Shown here: positions 27,112-39,224 of the stretch, in pieces
Numbering within the stretch: the first letter of the stretch is position 1
Layout of the letters: every line of letters begins with the position of its first letter
Source: Stenotrophomonas panacihumi
Lineage (GTDB): Bacteria > Pseudomonadota > Gammaproteobacteria > Xanthomonadales > Xanthomonadaceae
DNA length: 47,777 bases
Assembly: GCF_001431645.1 (NCBI RefSeq)
Contig: NZ_LLXU01000002.1
Coordinates: 1 to 47,777 of the forward strand
Reading direction: 5' to 3'
Translations under genes and position numbers: made by a program
The notes under the pieces: model-generated
What the model was told of the DNA's origin: nothing
Seen by the model: the letters and a program-made list of their open reading frames with translations, nothing else
The model's database searches: none

Positions 27112-28050
27112 ATGAGCGAGAAGATTCCGCTGTTGATCGATACCGACCCGGGCGTGGACGACGCGCTGGCGTTGCTGATGGCCTTCAACGATGCGCGCCA
27201 CGAGGTGATCGGCCTGACCATCGCCGCCGGCAACGTCGGCCTGGACCACACGGTGCGCAACGCGTTGAAGCTGTGCGAAATCGCGGGCCGCACGGACGTG
27301 CCGGTCTACGCGGGTTGTCCTGATCCGCTGCTGCATCCGGCGGTGGACGCCGCGCACGTGCACGGCATGGATGGTTTCGGCGACGTGGGCTATTCGCCGG
27401 CCACGCGCGGCGTGGAAGCCGAGCATGCGGCGCTGGCGATCCTGCGCCTGTCGCACGAGTACGCCGGCAAGTTGCTGCTGGTCGCGCTCGGCCCGCTCAC
27501 GAACATCGCCGTGGCACTGAAGCTAGACCCGACGCTGCCGCAACGCGTGGGCCGTTTCCTGGTGATGGGCGGGGCGATCAACGGCCACGGCAACATCACC
27601 CCGCAGGCCGAATTCAACATCGCCTTCGACCCGGAAGCCGCGCACATCGTGTTCTCGGCCTTCCCGCATGTCGAAGTCGCCGACTGGGAGGCCACCGTCG
27701 CCCACGGCCTGCCGCACCGCGAAGTGGAGCAGTGGCTGGGTGCCGATTCGGATCGCGCGCGCTTCTACGATGAAATCTCGCGCAAGACGCGCCTGTGGTC
27801 CGAGGACAGCCGCGGCGAGCATTGGTACGCCGCCGATGCGCTGGCCATGGCCTGGGCGCTGGAGCCGGCCGGCGCCACCTGTGTCGAACAGCGCCCACTG
27901 CAGGTGGAGCTGGCGGGTACCCATACCCGCGGCGCCACCGTGGTGGACTGGAACCGCCAGCTGGGCCTGGCCGACAACGCCAGCCTGCTAATCGGCTACG
28001 ACCAGGCCCGTTTCGAAGGGCTGGTGCGCGGCGCCCTGGCCGCCCGATAA
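27112..28050 (+). CDS. Inosine-uridine preferring nucleoside hydrolase family protein
   Basis: Encodes 312 residues. It cleaves the N-glycosidic bond of ribonucleosides to free base and ribose. The Ca2+-binding signature [15 protein letters not shown] is at about 8-22. '[15 protein letters not shown]' and '[27 protein letters not shown]' (given as residues about 150-175) are the other active-site strands, and '[13 protein letters not shown]' contains the C-terminal Ca2+ ligand Asp. The long upstream frame is antisense to the serine hydrolase; [14 protein letters not shown] is the natural start. Base preference cannot be read from the sequence. Confidence 0.95.
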   Translation: MSEKIPLLIDTDPGVDDALALLMAFNDARHEVIGLTIAAGNVGLDHTVRNALKLCEIAGRTDVPVYAGCPDPLLHPAVDAAHVHGMDGFGDVGYSPATRGVEAEHAALAILRLSHEYAGKLLLVALGPLTNIAVALKLDPTLPQRVGRFLVMGGAINGHGNITPQAEFNIAFDPEAAHIVFSAFPHVEVADWEATVAHGLPHREVEQWLGADSDRARFYDEISRKTRLWSEDSRGEHWYAADALAMAWALEPAGATCVEQRPLQVELAGTHTRGATVVDWNRQLGLADNASLLIGYDQARFEGLVRGALAAR

Positions 28051-28057
28051 GTGTTGG

Positions 28058-28086
28058 TTGCGTGACGAGGGCGGCATGGCTATAAT
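28058..28086 (+). promoter_or_regulatory. Promoter of rpmE2
   Basis: TTGCGT (28058-28063), a 17-base spacer and a perfect TATAAT (28081-28086) lie 38 bases before the rpmE2 ATG. This is one of the strongest sigma70 matches in the window, as expected for a ribosomal protein. Confidence 0.8.
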
Positions 28087-28123
28087 GCCGCTCTTGTCCA
28101 GCAGCCCCTTACGGTGCGAGCCC

Positions 28124-28366
28124 ATGAAGGCCGACATCCATCCGAACTACCGCGACGTCGTTTTCCACGACGTGACTTCCGATTTCAAGATCCTGACCCG
28201 CTCGACCATGGCCTCGAAAGAGACCGTGAAGTGGGAAGACGGCCAGGAGTATCCGCTGGTCAAGGTCGAAATCTCCTCGGCTTCGCACCCGTTCTATACG
28301 GGCAAGCACAAGGTCATCGACACCAGCGGCCGCATCGACAAGTTCCAGAAGCGCTACGCGCGCTGA
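28124..28366 (+). CDS. rpmE2: Ribosomal protein L31, type B
   Basis: Encodes 80 residues: [19 protein letters not shown], 'FKILTRST', '[29 protein letters not shown]' (about 48-76). This is the type B L31, which lacks the zinc-binding cysteines of type A; no Cys is present at all. The protein joins the 50S and 30S subunits in the central protuberance bridge. It has its own promoter and a strong terminator, so it is a monocistronic gene between the nucleoside hydrolase and gltA. Confidence 0.96.
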   Translation: MKADIHPNYRDVVFHDVTSDFKILTRSTMASKETVKWEDGQEYPLVKVEISSASHPFYTGKHKVIDTSGRIDKFQKRYAR

Positions 28367-28412
28367 TCCGTCGATCCGGCGCCCGTCCGCGGGCGTGAAA
28401 AACCGATCCAGG

Positions 28413-28449
28413 CGACGGCCGCGCGCAGGCGCGGCCGTCGCTTTTGCGC
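28413..28449 (+). terminator. Rho-independent terminator after rpmE2
   Basis: A 13-bp stem GCGACGGCCGCGC with a GCAG loop and GCGCGGCCGTCGC is followed by TTTTGCGCTTT. It lies 47 bases after the rpmE2 stop. Confidence 0.88.
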
Positions 28450-28525
28450 TTTCTGGCGACTGGCTGCAACGCAACGTTGCGGGCCCGTGTTCGACTTCAG
28501 TCTGAGTTCCGCACCTATGCTGCTG

Positions 28526-28564
28526 TGCGATAATGGTGGGTATCCAAGGGAATATTTCCTTGGA
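28526..28564 (+). promoter_or_regulatory. gltA promoter (extended -10) with start-site palindrome
   Basis: TGCGATAAT (28526-28534) is an extended -10 element; no good -35 is seen, as is usual for that class. Immediately downstream, 28543-28564 is a 22-base palindrome (TCCAAGG...CCTTGGA) with a single imperfect pair. It would sit at about +2 to +23 of the transcript and could be an operator or a 5' hairpin. Confidence 0.55.
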
Positions 28565-28625
28565 CAGCCATCAATGCCCGCGCGGCCCCACCGTGCAGGC
28601 GAACCATACTGTGAGGAGCGACACT

Positions 28626-29915
<1,290 letters not shown>

Positions 29916-29937
29916 GCGCTTGCCGCAGTCTTGTCGC

Positions 29938-29966
29938 AAAAAGGGCCCCGAAAGGGGCCTTTTTTG
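29938..29966. terminator. Bidirectional terminator after gltA
   Basis: AAAAA-GGGCCCC-GAAA-GGGGCC-TTTTTT forms a short GC stem flanked by A and T runs, so it can serve gltA on the plus strand and the uncharacterised gene ending at 29974 on the minus strand. Confidence 0.9.
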
Positions 29967-29973
29967 TTGTCCG

Positions 29974-30657
29974 CTATCCGCCGCCGGGTGGGGTTTCCAT
30001 CAATTGCGACAGGGTATTCGCAAGCTGGCGTGCCGCTGGGGAGTCCTGTCGAAGGCGTGCCGCGTAGAGGCCGTCCACACAGGCTTCCAGCACGACTGGC
30101 GGTAGTCGCCCTGCAGCGTCCGTATCAGTGACGGGCGCCGCCCATAGCGCCGGCACGCGCCAGTCGCGCCTGAGGCCATCCAATTGCTCGCGAGCGAACC
30201 TGCGGGGGCGGACGATCATTGTGTCCGCGCTGCCGGCCCGTTGCATGGGAGCGCCTGGCGCGAGGCGCAGCGCCGGGTCGTGGGTCGCGGTGACCCAGGC
30301 GAAGTCATTGCCGATATCGATGACGGCCCGCCAGGCGCTTCCGTCGCCGCGAGGAAGAAGTGCGGTATAGCGTTCGCGCGGAAGCGCCGGGTCGTGGCCG
30401 CAGCGGGCGGCAAGCCCATCTCCGATGCCGCCGACATGGCCATCGCGTAGCCACTGGCGGGAGGCCCATGTCGAGACGTCCATGCCGCCCGGGGGCAGAT
30501 CGACCCACGGACCTCGCGGCGCGCTGGCAGCCTCCCTGCTGCGCGTTTGAGCGGCCAAAGCTACCGCGCCCGCCAGCACGAGGACGCACAGCCAGATGCC
30601 CACGAGGCGGTGCTCGATGCGGCCGCGCGGCGAGCCACCCTCAACCGGTGTAGCCAA
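29974..30657 (-). CDS. Uncharacterised protein with one N-terminal membrane segment
   Basis: Encodes 227 residues; I do not recognise the family. A single hydrophobic helix 'LVGIWLCVLVLAGAVALAA' (about 18-36) suggests a membrane-anchored or exported protein. The rest is soluble-looking, with 'WVDLPPGGMDVSTWASRQWLRDG' and 'RAVIDIGNDFAWVTATHDPALRL'. Two cysteines (about 86 and 193) could form a disulfide. The start is a TTG, decided by an excellent ribosome site AGGAGGAG just upstream; it overlaps the end of the preceding gene by 17 bases. No function is proposed. Confidence 0.75.
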   Translation of the reverse strand: MATPVEGGSPRGRIEHRLVGIWLCVLVLAGAVALAAQTRSREAASAPRGPWVDLPPGGMDVSTWASRQWLRDGHVGGIGDGLAARCGHDPALPRERYTALLPRGDGSAWRAVIDIGNDFAWVTATHDPALRLAPGAPMQRAGSADTMIVRPRRFAREQLDGLRRDWRVPALWAAPVTDTDAAGRLPPVVLEACVDGLYAARLRQDSPAARQLANTLSQLMETPPGGG

Positions 30658-31282
30658 GGATCTCCTCCTGCGCGAGCAGCTCGCGCAGCTGCGCGGCCGA
30701 GGCGCGCGGCATCGGCTTTTCGTCCACCTGCGAGAGCGGCGCCTGGCGCAGCGCGTCGAACGGCAGCACCACCAGGTCGAAGGTCAGGTCTTCGGCACTG
30801 AACAGCCATACCGGGAAATCGTCGGCGCGCTCGCGGTCCAGCCGCAGCCGGCGCGTGCGCACTTCGGCGGGGATGCGGTGTTCTTCCAGGAACCGGGCCA
30901 CGGCTTCCGGATCGTCGCTGTGCAGCTGCAGCTGCACCGGTGCGTTGGCGTCCGCCGTGCCGTCCAGCACCGGGCCGGCCAGGCGCGGGGAAAAGGGGTT
31001 GAGGAACTCCAGCGCCCGCAGCGCGGCCTCGCGACGCTGGCGCAGGCCTTCGGCGTGCTGGGGGCCGGCGAACAATCGCTGGTATTCCCGAAGCGCCTCT
31101 TCGATCTCGCGGTTGCGCGGCAGCGAGGCGTCGTCGTGGATGCCGAGCCGGTTGGCCGCCTTGAGCTTGGCCTGGTGGAAATCGCGGATGCCGCCCTCGG
31201 CCATCAGGCGCGCGGCTTCGTGTGCTAGGCGGTGGCGGCGTTCCCGGGTGCGCGTCTCGGCGTGCTGGCGGGCGTGGTGCAT
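30641..31282 (-). CDS. Conserved hypothetical protein (basic/charged, nucleotidyltransferase-neighbour type)
   Basis: Encodes 213 residues from MHHARQHAETRTRERR. The N-terminal 'HRLAHEAARLMAEGGIRDFHQAKLKAANRLG' (about 16-46) is a conserved block of a widespread proteobacterial family without a solid function. 'IEEALREYQRLF' follows. The C-terminal half ('ADDFPVWLFSAEDLTFDLVVLPFDAL') looks like an alpha/beta domain. No signal peptide or membrane span. An in-frame ATG 102 bases upstream overlaps the mrcA terminator and is rejected. It is translationally linked to the following TTG-start gene. Confidence 0.75.
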   Translation of the reverse strand: MHHARQHAETRTRERRHRLAHEAARLMAEGGIRDFHQAKLKAANRLGIHDDASLPRNREIEEALREYQRLFAGPQHAEGLRQRREAALRALEFLNPFSPRLAGPVLDGTADANAPVQLQLHSDDPEAVARFLEEHRIPAEVRTRRLRLDRERADDFPVWLFSAEDLTFDLVVLPFDALRQAPLSQVDEKPMPRASAAQLRELLAQEEILGYTG

Positions 31283-31378
31283 GGCCGTCTCCCCCGTGGC
31301 TGGAACCGGCTTCGAATGTAGCGCATCGGCGTGAAGATTGTGGGGCGGGACGAAGACAGGGCGATCGTCGTGCCGAAA

Positions 31379-31410
31379 CGCCAAGGGGCGCCCGAAGGCG
31401 CCCCTTGGCG
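31379..31410 (-). terminator. Terminator-like hairpin after mrcA
   Basis: A perfect 14-bp stem, CGCCAAGGGGCGCC with loop GAA-type and its complement, lies 24 bases past the mrcA stop. On the minus strand it is followed by only TTTCGG, so the T tract is weak. Confidence 0.6.
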
Positions 31411-31433
31411 AGGTCCAGTGCGGGGATCGCGCG

Positions 31434-33866
31434 TCAGAAGATATCGAACGCCTTGTCGTCCGCCTGCTGGTCCTGCAGGCCGTAGTCGTAGTCCTGCAGG
31501 CGGTCCATGTCCTCGTTCTTGACCCACTCCACCGCGCCGTTGATCGTCGCCTGGGTCATGCCGTCCGGCGGGTCGTTGGCGGTGATCGGGGCATCCTTCA
31601 GCGCCACGCGCATGTAGTCGATCCAGATCGGCAGCGCCGCCTTGCCGCCGTACTCGCGGTAGCCCAGCGACTTGAAGTCGTCGCGGCCGACCCACACGGT
31701 CGTCGCCAGCGGGCCGCCGAAGCCGGAGAACCAGGCGTCGCGGTGGTCGTTGGTCGAGCCGGTCTTGCCGCCCACGTCCTCGCGGCCGAGCACCTTGGCC
31801 GCGGTGCCGGTGCCGCGCTGGACCACGTCGCGCATCATCGACACCAGCTGGTAGGCGGTGCGCTCGTCGATGGCACGCGGGGCGATCTTGGCGTCGGTGG
31901 CGGTGGGCGCCGGGATGATCTGGGCGGCCGGCTTCTCCGCGCCGGACACCGGCTTGGGCGGCTGCGCGGGCGCGGCGGCGCCGAAATTGAAGCCATCCAC
32001 CACCTGGCTCACCGGCGCGGCGTTGCCACCGTTGGTAGCGCAGGTGCGGCAGGCCACGGCCGGGTTCTCCTTGAACAGCACGGTGCCGTCGCGGTCGCGG
32101 ACCTCGTCGATGATCCACGGGTCCACGCGCGAGCCGCCGTTGGCGAACACCGCGTAGCCGCGCGCCACCGACAGCGGCGTCAGCGAGGCGGTGCCCAGCG
32201 ACATCGACAGGTTCGGCGGCAGCTCGGCCTGGTCAAAGCCGAACTGCGCGATGTACTGGCGGGCGAAGTCCACGCCGATGGCGTCGAGCAGGCGCACCGA
32301 GACCAAGTTGCGCGACTGCACCAGCGCCTCGCGCAGGCGCATCGGGCCCTTGAAGCCGCCGCCGTCGTTCTGCGGCGACCAAGTCTTGCCGCGGCGGTCG
32401 CGGAACACCACCGGGGCGTCGAGCACGATCGAGGCCGGGTTGAAGCCCTTCTCGAACGCGGCCGCGTAGACGAACGGCTTGAAGCTCGAACCCGGCTGGC
32501 GGCGCGCCTGGGTGGCGCGGTTGAACTTGTTGCCGGCGAAGCTGAAGCCGCCGACCATCGCGCGCAGGGCGCCGTTGTTGGCATCCAGCGAGACCAGCGC
32601 GGACTGGCCGCGCGGGATCTGGTCGATGATCCACTCGCCGTCCTTCTCGCCGGCGCGCACGCGCACGATGTCGCCGCGCTTGAGCAGGGCGGCCGGGGTC
32701 TTGTTGGCCCAGCGGGTGGCGGCGGCCGGCAGGCTGAGCTCGCTGCGGTCGGACAGCACCACCTTGGCCCCGCCATCCGGCAGGGTGGCCGAGACGATCG
32801 CCGGGCGCAGGCCCGACTGGGTCACGATCCCGGACAGGTGCCCGGCCAGCGTCGCCGCATCGGCGTCGGCAGCCACGTCGACATGCTGCTCCACGCCGTG
32901 CCAGCCGTGGCGGTGGTCGTAGAGGATCAGGCCATCGCGCACGGCCACGTCGGCGGCCTGCTGCAGGTTGGCATCGATGGTGGTGGTGACCCGGTAGCCC
33001 TTGTCCAGCACCTCGCCGCCATAGCGGGCGATCATTTCCTGGCGCACCAGCTCGGCCACGTAGGGGGCGTAGACCTCCACCGGCGGCTCGTGCGGCTTGG
33101 CGTGCATGGGCACGGCCTTGGCCGCGTCGGCCTCGGCCTGGCTGATGAAGCCCAGGTCGGCCATGCGCTGCAGGACGTAGTAGTCGCGGCGCTCGCGGGC
33201 GCGCTCGGGGTTGCTGATCGGGTTGCCGCTGGACGGGAACTTCGGGATGCCGGCCAGCGAGGCCATCTCGTCCAGGCTCAGCTCGCCCAGCTTCTTGCCG
33301 TAGTAGTACTCGGCCGCGGCGCCCACGCCATAGGCGCGGTTACCGAAGAAGCTCTTGTTGAGGTACAGCTCGAAGATCTCGTCCTTGCTCAGCTCGCTCT
33401 CGATCTTGCGCGCCAGCAGGATCTCGTTGAGCTTGCGCGTGTAGCTGTATTCCGAGCTCAGGAAGAACTGGCGGGCGACCTGCTGGGTGATGGTCGAGCC
33501 ACCCGGCACGCGCTTGTCGTCGGTGGTGGCCAGCAGCCAGACCGCGCGCGCGATGCCCTTGTAGTCGACGCCGCCGTGCTCGTAGAAGCGCGCATCCTCG
33601 GTGGCGAGGAAGGCCTGCTTGAGCCGCTCGGGGACGTCCGACATCTGGATCGGATAGCGCCGCGCCTGCCCGTAGACCGCCATCAGCCGGCCGTCGCTGG
33701 CATAGACGTACATGGGCTCCTGCATCTCGACCTGGCGCAGGGACTGCACGTCCGGCAGGCGAGAGGACAGGGTGTAGTAGACCCCGCCGGCGGCCACGAG
33801 GCCGAGCAGGGCAAGCACGACGAACCCGGCCAGGATCCAGCCCAGCCAACGACGAAAACGGGGCAT
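31434..33866 (-). CDS. mrcA: Penicillin-binding protein 1A (class A, bifunctional)
   Basis: Encodes 810 residues: a short cytoplasmic tail, a membrane anchor (about 8-30), a GT51 glycosyltransferase and a transpeptidase. GT51 motifs are '[14 protein letters not shown]' (about 88-100), '[15 protein letters not shown]' (about 119-133) and '[20 protein letters not shown]'. Transpeptidase motifs are SSFKP (SxxK, about 461), SRN (about 518) and KTGSTND (about 700). An OB-like insert lies between. It polymerises and cross-links peptidoglycan. The ATG at 33864-33866 is chosen over a preceding TTG. It is divergent from pilM, a common gammaproteobacterial arrangement. Confidence 0.95.
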   Translation of the reverse strand: MPRFRRWLGWILAGFVVLALLGLVAAGGVYYTLSSRLPDVQSLRQVEMQEPMYVYASDGRLMAVYGQARRYPIQMSDVPERLKQAFLATEDARFYEHGGVDYKGIARAVWLLATTDDKRVPGGSTITQQVARQFFLSSEYSYTRKLNEILLARKIESELSKDEIFELYLNKSFFGNRAYGVGAAAEYYYGKKLGELSLDEMASLAGIPKFPSSGNPISNPERARERRDYYVLQRMADLGFISQAEADAAKAVPMHAKPHEPPVEVYAPYVAELVRQEMIARYGGEVLDKGYRVTTTIDANLQQAADVAVRDGLILYDHRHGWHGVEQHVDVAADADAATLAGHLSGIVTQSGLRPAIVSATLPDGGAKVVLSDRSELSLPAAATRWANKTPAALLKRGDIVRVRAGEKDGEWIIDQIPRGQSALVSLDANNGALRAMVGGFSFAGNKFNRATQARRQPGSSFKPFVYAAAFEKGFNPASIVLDAPVVFRDRRGKTWSPQNDGGGFKGPMRLREALVQSRNLVSVRLLDAIGVDFARQYIAQFGFDQAELPPNLSMSLGTASLTPLSVARGYAVFANGGSRVDPWIIDEVRDRDGTVLFKENPAVACRTCATNGGNAAPVSQVVDGFNFGAAAPAQPPKPVSGAEKPAAQIIPAPTATDAKIAPRAIDERTAYQLVSMMRDVVQRGTGTAAKVLGREDVGGKTGSTNDHRDAWFSGFGGPLATTVWVGRDDFKSLGYREYGGKAALPIWIDYMRVALKDAPITANDPPDGMTQATINGAVEWVKNEDMDRLQDYDYGLQDQQADDKAFDIF

Positions 33867-34028
33867 CAAGCAGATTCCGATTGCAGATTTCTTGGCCGCA
33901 GAGTATAGATTACGCGGGTCTGGCTGGGGCCGGACTCGGGGAACGCAATTGGGGAACCCCCTCGCCGGGCAGGCATGGGGTAGGCACGGGGCAGGCGTGA
34001 CGGGCTTCTCGGCTTTCGCGCGGGGTGG

Positions 34029-35164
<1,136 letters not shown>

Positions 35165-35165
<1 letters not shown>

Positions 35166-35929
35166 TGGCCAGAATCAACCTATTGCCCTGGCGCGCCGAG
35201 CGCCGCAAGCAGCGCGAACGCGAGTTCTTCGGCATGCTCGGCTTCGCCGCCGTGGCCGGCGTGCTGCTGTCGCTGCTGATCTGGTTCTACTTCGACCGTC
35301 AGGTCAGCGGCCAGGAGGAGCGCAACAAGTTCCTCACCGCCGAGATCGAGAAGGTCAAGGCGCAGAACCGCGAAATCGAGGAGCTGGACAAGAAGAAGGA
35401 GCGCCTGCTCGCCCGCAAGCGCGTGATCGAGGAACTGCAGGCCAACCGCTCGCAGATGGTGCACCTGTTCGATTCGCTGGTGCGCACCATCCCCGACGGC
35501 GTGGTGCTGACCTCGCTCAAGCAGGAAGGCGAGGTGCTCACGCTGGAGGGCCGTTCGCAGTCCAACGCCCGCGTCAGTACCTACATGCGCAACCTCGAAA
35601 GCTCGGGCTGGATGACCAATCCGGACCTGTCGATCATCGAGGCCAAGGCGCAGGAGAAGGACAAGAACCAGAAGGTCGCCGCCAGCGTCGATTCCAAGGC
35701 GCTGCCGTATGTCTTCAGGCTGAAGGTCAAGCTGGCCAATCCCAACGAGCCGAACAAGGATGGCACCGGCAACCCGGCCGAACAGGGCCCGGGTAGCGCG
35801 GCGGCCGACCAGGCTGCCTCCACGCCGGCGGCCCCCGCCGATGCGAAGGGCGCGGCCGACAAGCCGGCCAACAACACGGCGCCGGCAGCGGCTCCGGCGG
35901 CCAAACCGCAGGCGGGAGCGGCGTCATGA
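35165..35929 (+). CDS. pilN: Type IV pilus assembly protein PilN
   Basis: Encodes 254 residues. The cytoplasmic N terminus MARINLLPWRAERRKQRERE contains the INLLPWR motif that docks into PilM. One membrane helix (about 21-40) is followed by a periplasmic coiled coil (about 45-95) and a ferredoxin-like domain. The final 60 residues or so are an Ala/Pro/Asp-rich, probably disordered tail beyond the usual PilN end (about 200 residues in Pseudomonas). It pairs with PilO in the inner-membrane alignment subcomplex. Confidence 0.95.
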
Positions 35930-36627
35930 GCAAGAAATTCAGCATTAACGACCTCGATTTCCGCAACATGGGCGCCTGGCCGCAGCAGGCCAAGGTGGTG
36001 TTCTGCGTGATCCTGTCGCTGTTGATCCTGGTCGTGGCGTACTTCGCCTTGATCAGCAGCAAGCGCGAGGAACTGCAGAACCTGGAGGCCAAGGAAACGG
36101 GCCTGCGCCAGGAATTCGAGAAGGAGCAGGGCCGCGCGGTCAACCTGGAGCCGCTCAAGCAGCAGCTCGCGCAGATGGAGCAGGTGCTGCAGCAGATGCT
36201 GCGCCAGCTGCCCAGCAAGACCGAAATGCCGGACCTGATCATCGACATCTCGCAGACCGCGCTGTCCAGCGGCCTGAACAACGAGTTGTTCCAGCCCGGC
36301 GCGGAAACCCCGCGTGAGTTCTACGCCGAGAAGCCGATCGCCCTGCGCATGGTGGGCAGCTACCACCAGTTCGGCGCCTTCGTCAGTGGCGTGGCCTCGC
36401 TGCCGCGCGTGGTGATCCTCACCATGCACGACATCAACCTCAAGCCCAAGGATCCGAAGACCGGCATCACGATGCGCGGTGCCCTGGAGCTGGCCGGTAC
36501 GGTCAAGACCTACCGTTACCTGGACGATGAGGAAATGGCCGCGCAGGAGAAGGCCGCCGCCGAGGCTGCCAAGAAGGACAACAAGAAGAACAAGAAGGGC
36601 AAGAAGAAGGGCGAGGCCAAAGAATGA
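35926..36627 (+). CDS. pilO: Type IV pilus assembly protein PilO
   Basis: Encodes 233 residues and overlaps pilN by 4 bases (ATGA). After a short cytoplasmic segment comes a membrane helix 'VVFCVILSLLILVVAYFAL' (about 25-43), a coiled coil (about 44-95) and a periplasmic domain with 'TEMPDLIIDISQTALSSGL' and 'GSYHQFGAFVSGVASLPRVV'. This is the PilO pattern. The last 20 residues are an unusual Lys-rich tail (KKDNKKNKKGKKKG). It heterodimerises with PilN and contacts PilP. Confidence 0.95.
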   Translation: MSKKFSINDLDFRNMGAWPQQAKVVFCVILSLLILVVAYFALISSKREELQNLEAKETGLRQEFEKEQGRAVNLEPLKQQLAQMEQVLQQMLRQLPSKTEMPDLIIDISQTALSSGLNNELFQPGAETPREFYAEKPIALRMVGSYHQFGAFVSGVASLPRVVILTMHDINLKPKDPKTGITMRGALELAGTVKTYRYLDDEEMAAQEKAAAEAAKKDNKKNKKGKKKGEAKE

Positions 36628-37157
36628 ACATGACGACCTATAAGCGTCTGTCGTGCCTGGCCTTGGTGCTGCTGCTGGCCGGTTGCGGCCGCGGCATCAC
36701 CAGCACGCCCGGCGAGGCGCCCAACCTGAAGAGCTTTGTCGCCGAAGTGCGCGCCCGGCCGGCTCCGCCGCTGGATCCGCTGCCGGTGATGCAGCAGTTC
36801 GAGACGTTCGAGTACGCCGCACAAGGCATGCGCGATCCGTTCTCCGACGCCTGGACCAACCCGGAAGGCGGCAACGGCCTGCGTCCGGACCCGAACCGCC
36901 GCAAGGAACCGCTGGAAGCCTTCCCGCTCGACAGCCTCGACATGCTCGGGAGCATCGGCAAGGGCCCTGGCCTGGTTGCGCTGGTGATGGCGCCGGACAA
37001 GGTGACGTACCGGGTTCGCCCGGGCGTGTACCTGGGACAGAGCGATGGTCGGGTAACGGGAGTATCCGAGGATCGCATCGATTTGATTGAACTGGTGCCG
37101 GATGGTGCCGGTGGTTGGCTGGAACGTCCGGCCGCCATCGCACTTGACGATCAATGA
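36624..37157 (+). CDS. pilP: Type IV pilus lipoprotein PilP
   Basis: Encodes 177 residues and overlaps pilO by 4 bases. The N terminus 'KRLSCLALVLLLAGCGRG' has a lipobox LAGC, so it is a lipidated periplasmic protein. 'YAAQGMRDPFSDAW' precedes the HR domain (about 95-170) that binds secretin PilQ: 'LGSIGKGPGLVALVMAPDKVTYRVRPG' (residues about 110-136) and 'DRIDLIELVPDG'. It links the PilNO complex to the PilQ outer-membrane channel. A 19-base gap leads into pilQ. Confidence 0.95.
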   Translation: MNMTTYKRLSCLALVLLLAGCGRGITSTPGEAPNLKSFVAEVRARPAPPLDPLPVMQQFETFEYAAQGMRDPFSDAWTNPEGGNGLRPDPNRRKEPLEAFPLDSLDMLGSIGKGPGLVALVMAPDKVTYRVRPGVYLGQSDGRVTGVSEDRIDLIELVPDGAGGWLERPAAIALDDQ

Positions 37158-37176
37158 TTGATTAGGGGATAGCACG

Positions 37177-39054
37177 ATGACTTTTTCCAAAGCCCTGAGC
37201 CTGCGTCCCATCCGGCGCCAAGCGATCCGGGCGTGCGCGATGGGGTTCGCGCTCGCACTGGCTAGCGGCTCTTCCTTCGCGGCCCCGCTGGGCGCCGCGG
37301 ACCTGAACGCCCACGACCCGGCCAAGACCGTACCGGCCACCGTGGCGGTCTCGAAGATCGACTTCAAGCGCGGCGAAGACGGCGCAGGCCGCCTGATCCT
37401 GCAGTTCAACGGCCAGGGCGCCAGCCCCGACCTGCGGACCCAGGGCAACACCGTGCTGGTGGATGTCGGCAACGCGAGCCTGCCGGCCGAGTTGCAGCGT
37501 CCGCTCAACGTCACCGACTTCGCCACGCCGGTGCAGCGCATCGACGCCAAGCCGTCCGGTGCCGGTGCCCAGCTGGTGCTGAGCACCACCGGTGCGTTCG
37601 AGTCGCTGGCCTACCAGACCGGCAACGAGTACGTGGTGGAGATCAGCCCGCGCAAGGGCACCGCCGCCATGGGCGCCCCGACCGCCGCCAGCGTGACCCA
37701 GGCCGCGGCCGTGGTCGCCAAGCGCGGCTACAGCGGCCGCCCGGTCACCTTCAACTTCCAGGACGTGCCGGTGCGCACGGTGCTGCAGCTGATCGCCGAG
37801 GAATCCAACCTCAACGTGGTCGCCTCCGACACCGTGCAGGGCAACGTCACCCTGCGCCTGGTCAACGTGCCGTGGGACCAGGCGCTGGACATCGTCCTGC
37901 GCGCCAAGGGCCTGGACAAGCGTCGCGACGGCGGCGTGATCTGGGTGGCCCCGCAGGCCGAGCTGGCCAAGTTCGAGCAGGACAAGGAAGACGCGCGCAT
38001 CGCCATCGAGAACCGCGAAGACCTGATCACGGACTACATCCAGATCAACTACCACTCCGCGACCGCGATCTTCAAGGCGCTGACCGAGGCCAAGGGCATC
38101 GGCGGCAACGGCGGTGGCGGTGGTGGCGGCCAGAACCAGGAGAACGGGTTCCTGTCGCCGCGCGGCCGCGTCGTCGCCGACGAGCGCACCAACACCCTGA
38201 TGATCAGCGACATCCCGAAGAAGGTGTCGCAGATGCGCGAGCTGATCGACCACATCGACCGCCCGGTCGACCAGGTGCTGATCGAAGGCCGCATCGTCAT
38301 CGCCACCGACACCTTCGCCCGCGACCTGGGTGCGAAGTTCGGCATCGGCGGCACGCGCACCTACGGTGACAACGTCGCCACCATCGGCAGCGGCACCACC
38401 GGTGGCCTGAACAACGCGACCCGCGGCCTCAACGTGAACCTGCCGGCCGGCTCGTTCACCAACCCGGGTGCGGCCGGTGCGCCGAGCCTGGCGTACACCC
38501 TGCTGGGCGCGAACTTCAACCTGGACCTGGAGCTGTCGGCCCTGCAGGAAGAAGGCCGCGGCGAAGTCATCTCCAACCCGCGCATCGTCACCGCCAACCA
38601 GCGCGAGGGCGTGATCAAGCAGGGTAAGGAAATCGGCTACGTCACCATCACCGGTGGCACCTCCGGTACCGCCGCCACCCCGAACGTCCAGTTCAAGGAA
38701 GTGCTGCTCGAGCTGAAGGTCACCCCGACCATCACCAACGACAACCGCGTCTTCCTCAACATGAACGTGAAGAAGGACGAGGTGGACGAGTACATCGAGC
38801 TGGAAGGCTACGGCACCGTCCCGACCATCAACCGCCGCGAAATCAATACCGCGGTGCTGGTGGAAGATGGCCAGACCGTGGTGATCGGTGGCGTGTACGA
38901 GTTCACCGACCGCTCCAGCGTCAGCAAGGTCCCGTTCCTGGGCGACATCCCCTTCCTGGGCAACCTGTTCAAGAAGCGTGGTCGCAGCAAGGACAAGGCC
39001 GAGCTGCTGATCTTCGTCACCCCGAAGGTGCTGCGCGTGGCCAAGGGCGCCTGA
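37177..39054 (+). CDS. pilQ: Type IV pilus secretin PilQ
   Basis: Encodes 625 residues. The N-terminal signal is long, with hydrophobic 'AIRACAMGFALALASGSSFA'. One AMIN domain (about 55-160) that binds peptidoglycan is visible, then an N0/STN domain ('FNFQDVPVRTVLQLIAEESNLN', residues about 189-210), an N1 domain and the secretin core, ending 'VPFLGDIPFLGNLFK' (about 585-600). A glycine run, GGNGGGGGGG (about 309-318), sits in the N1 linker. Pseudomonas PilQ is longer (714) with two AMIN domains; only one is evident here. PilQ forms the outer-membrane pore for the pilus. Confidence 0.96.
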   Translation: MTFSKALSLRPIRRQAIRACAMGFALALASGSSFAAPLGAADLNAHDPAKTVPATVAVSKIDFKRGEDGAGRLILQFNGQGASPDLRTQGNTVLVDVGNASLPAELQRPLNVTDFATPVQRIDAKPSGAGAQLVLSTTGAFESLAYQTGNEYVVEISPRKGTAAMGAPTAASVTQAAAVVAKRGYSGRPVTFNFQDVPVRTVLQLIAEESNLNVVASDTVQGNVTLRLVNVPWDQALDIVLRAKGLDKRRDGGVIWVAPQAELAKFEQDKEDARIAIENREDLITDYIQINYHSATAIFKALTEAKGIGGNGGGGGGGQNQENGFLSPRGRVVADERTNTLMISDIPKKVSQMRELIDHIDRPVDQVLIEGRIVIATDTFARDLGAKFGIGGTRTYGDNVATIGSGTTGGLNNATRGLNVNLPAGSFTNPGAAGAPSLAYTLLGANFNLDLELSALQEEGRGEVISNPRIVTANQREGVIKQGKEIGYVTITGGTSGTAATPNVQFKEVLLELKVTPTITNDNRVFLNMNVKKDEVDEYIELEGYGTVPTINRREINTAVLVEDGQTVVIGGVYEFTDRSSVSKVPFLGDIPFLGNLFKKRGRSKDKAELLIFVTPKVLRVAKGA

Positions 39055-39085
39055 GTCCCCGCGCCCCGCTGATATATAAGAGTAA

Positions 39086-39113
39086 GAGGCCGCCTCAGGG
39101 CGGCCTCTCTTTT
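39086..39113 (+). terminator. Rho-independent terminator of the pil operon
   Basis: GAGGCCGCC-TCAG-GGCGGCCTC (39086-39107) is followed by TCTTTTG. It lies 31 bases after the pilQ stop. The following 110 bases up to moxR show no other clear element. Confidence 0.87.
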
Positions 39114-39224
39114 GCGCGTGAAAGCGGCATGAAGCCTTGCCGCGGGATGACCGCTCCGTCATCACCGGCGAACCAGGCCGCGCCGCGGTGAACCAATCGA
39201 CGCCCGATAGGTCAAACTCGGCCT

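Noticed and set aside
31338..33908. 856-codon plus-strand frame antisense to mrcA
   Set aside because: PBP1A on the minus strand has all catalytic motifs; the antisense frame is a GC-bias shadow.
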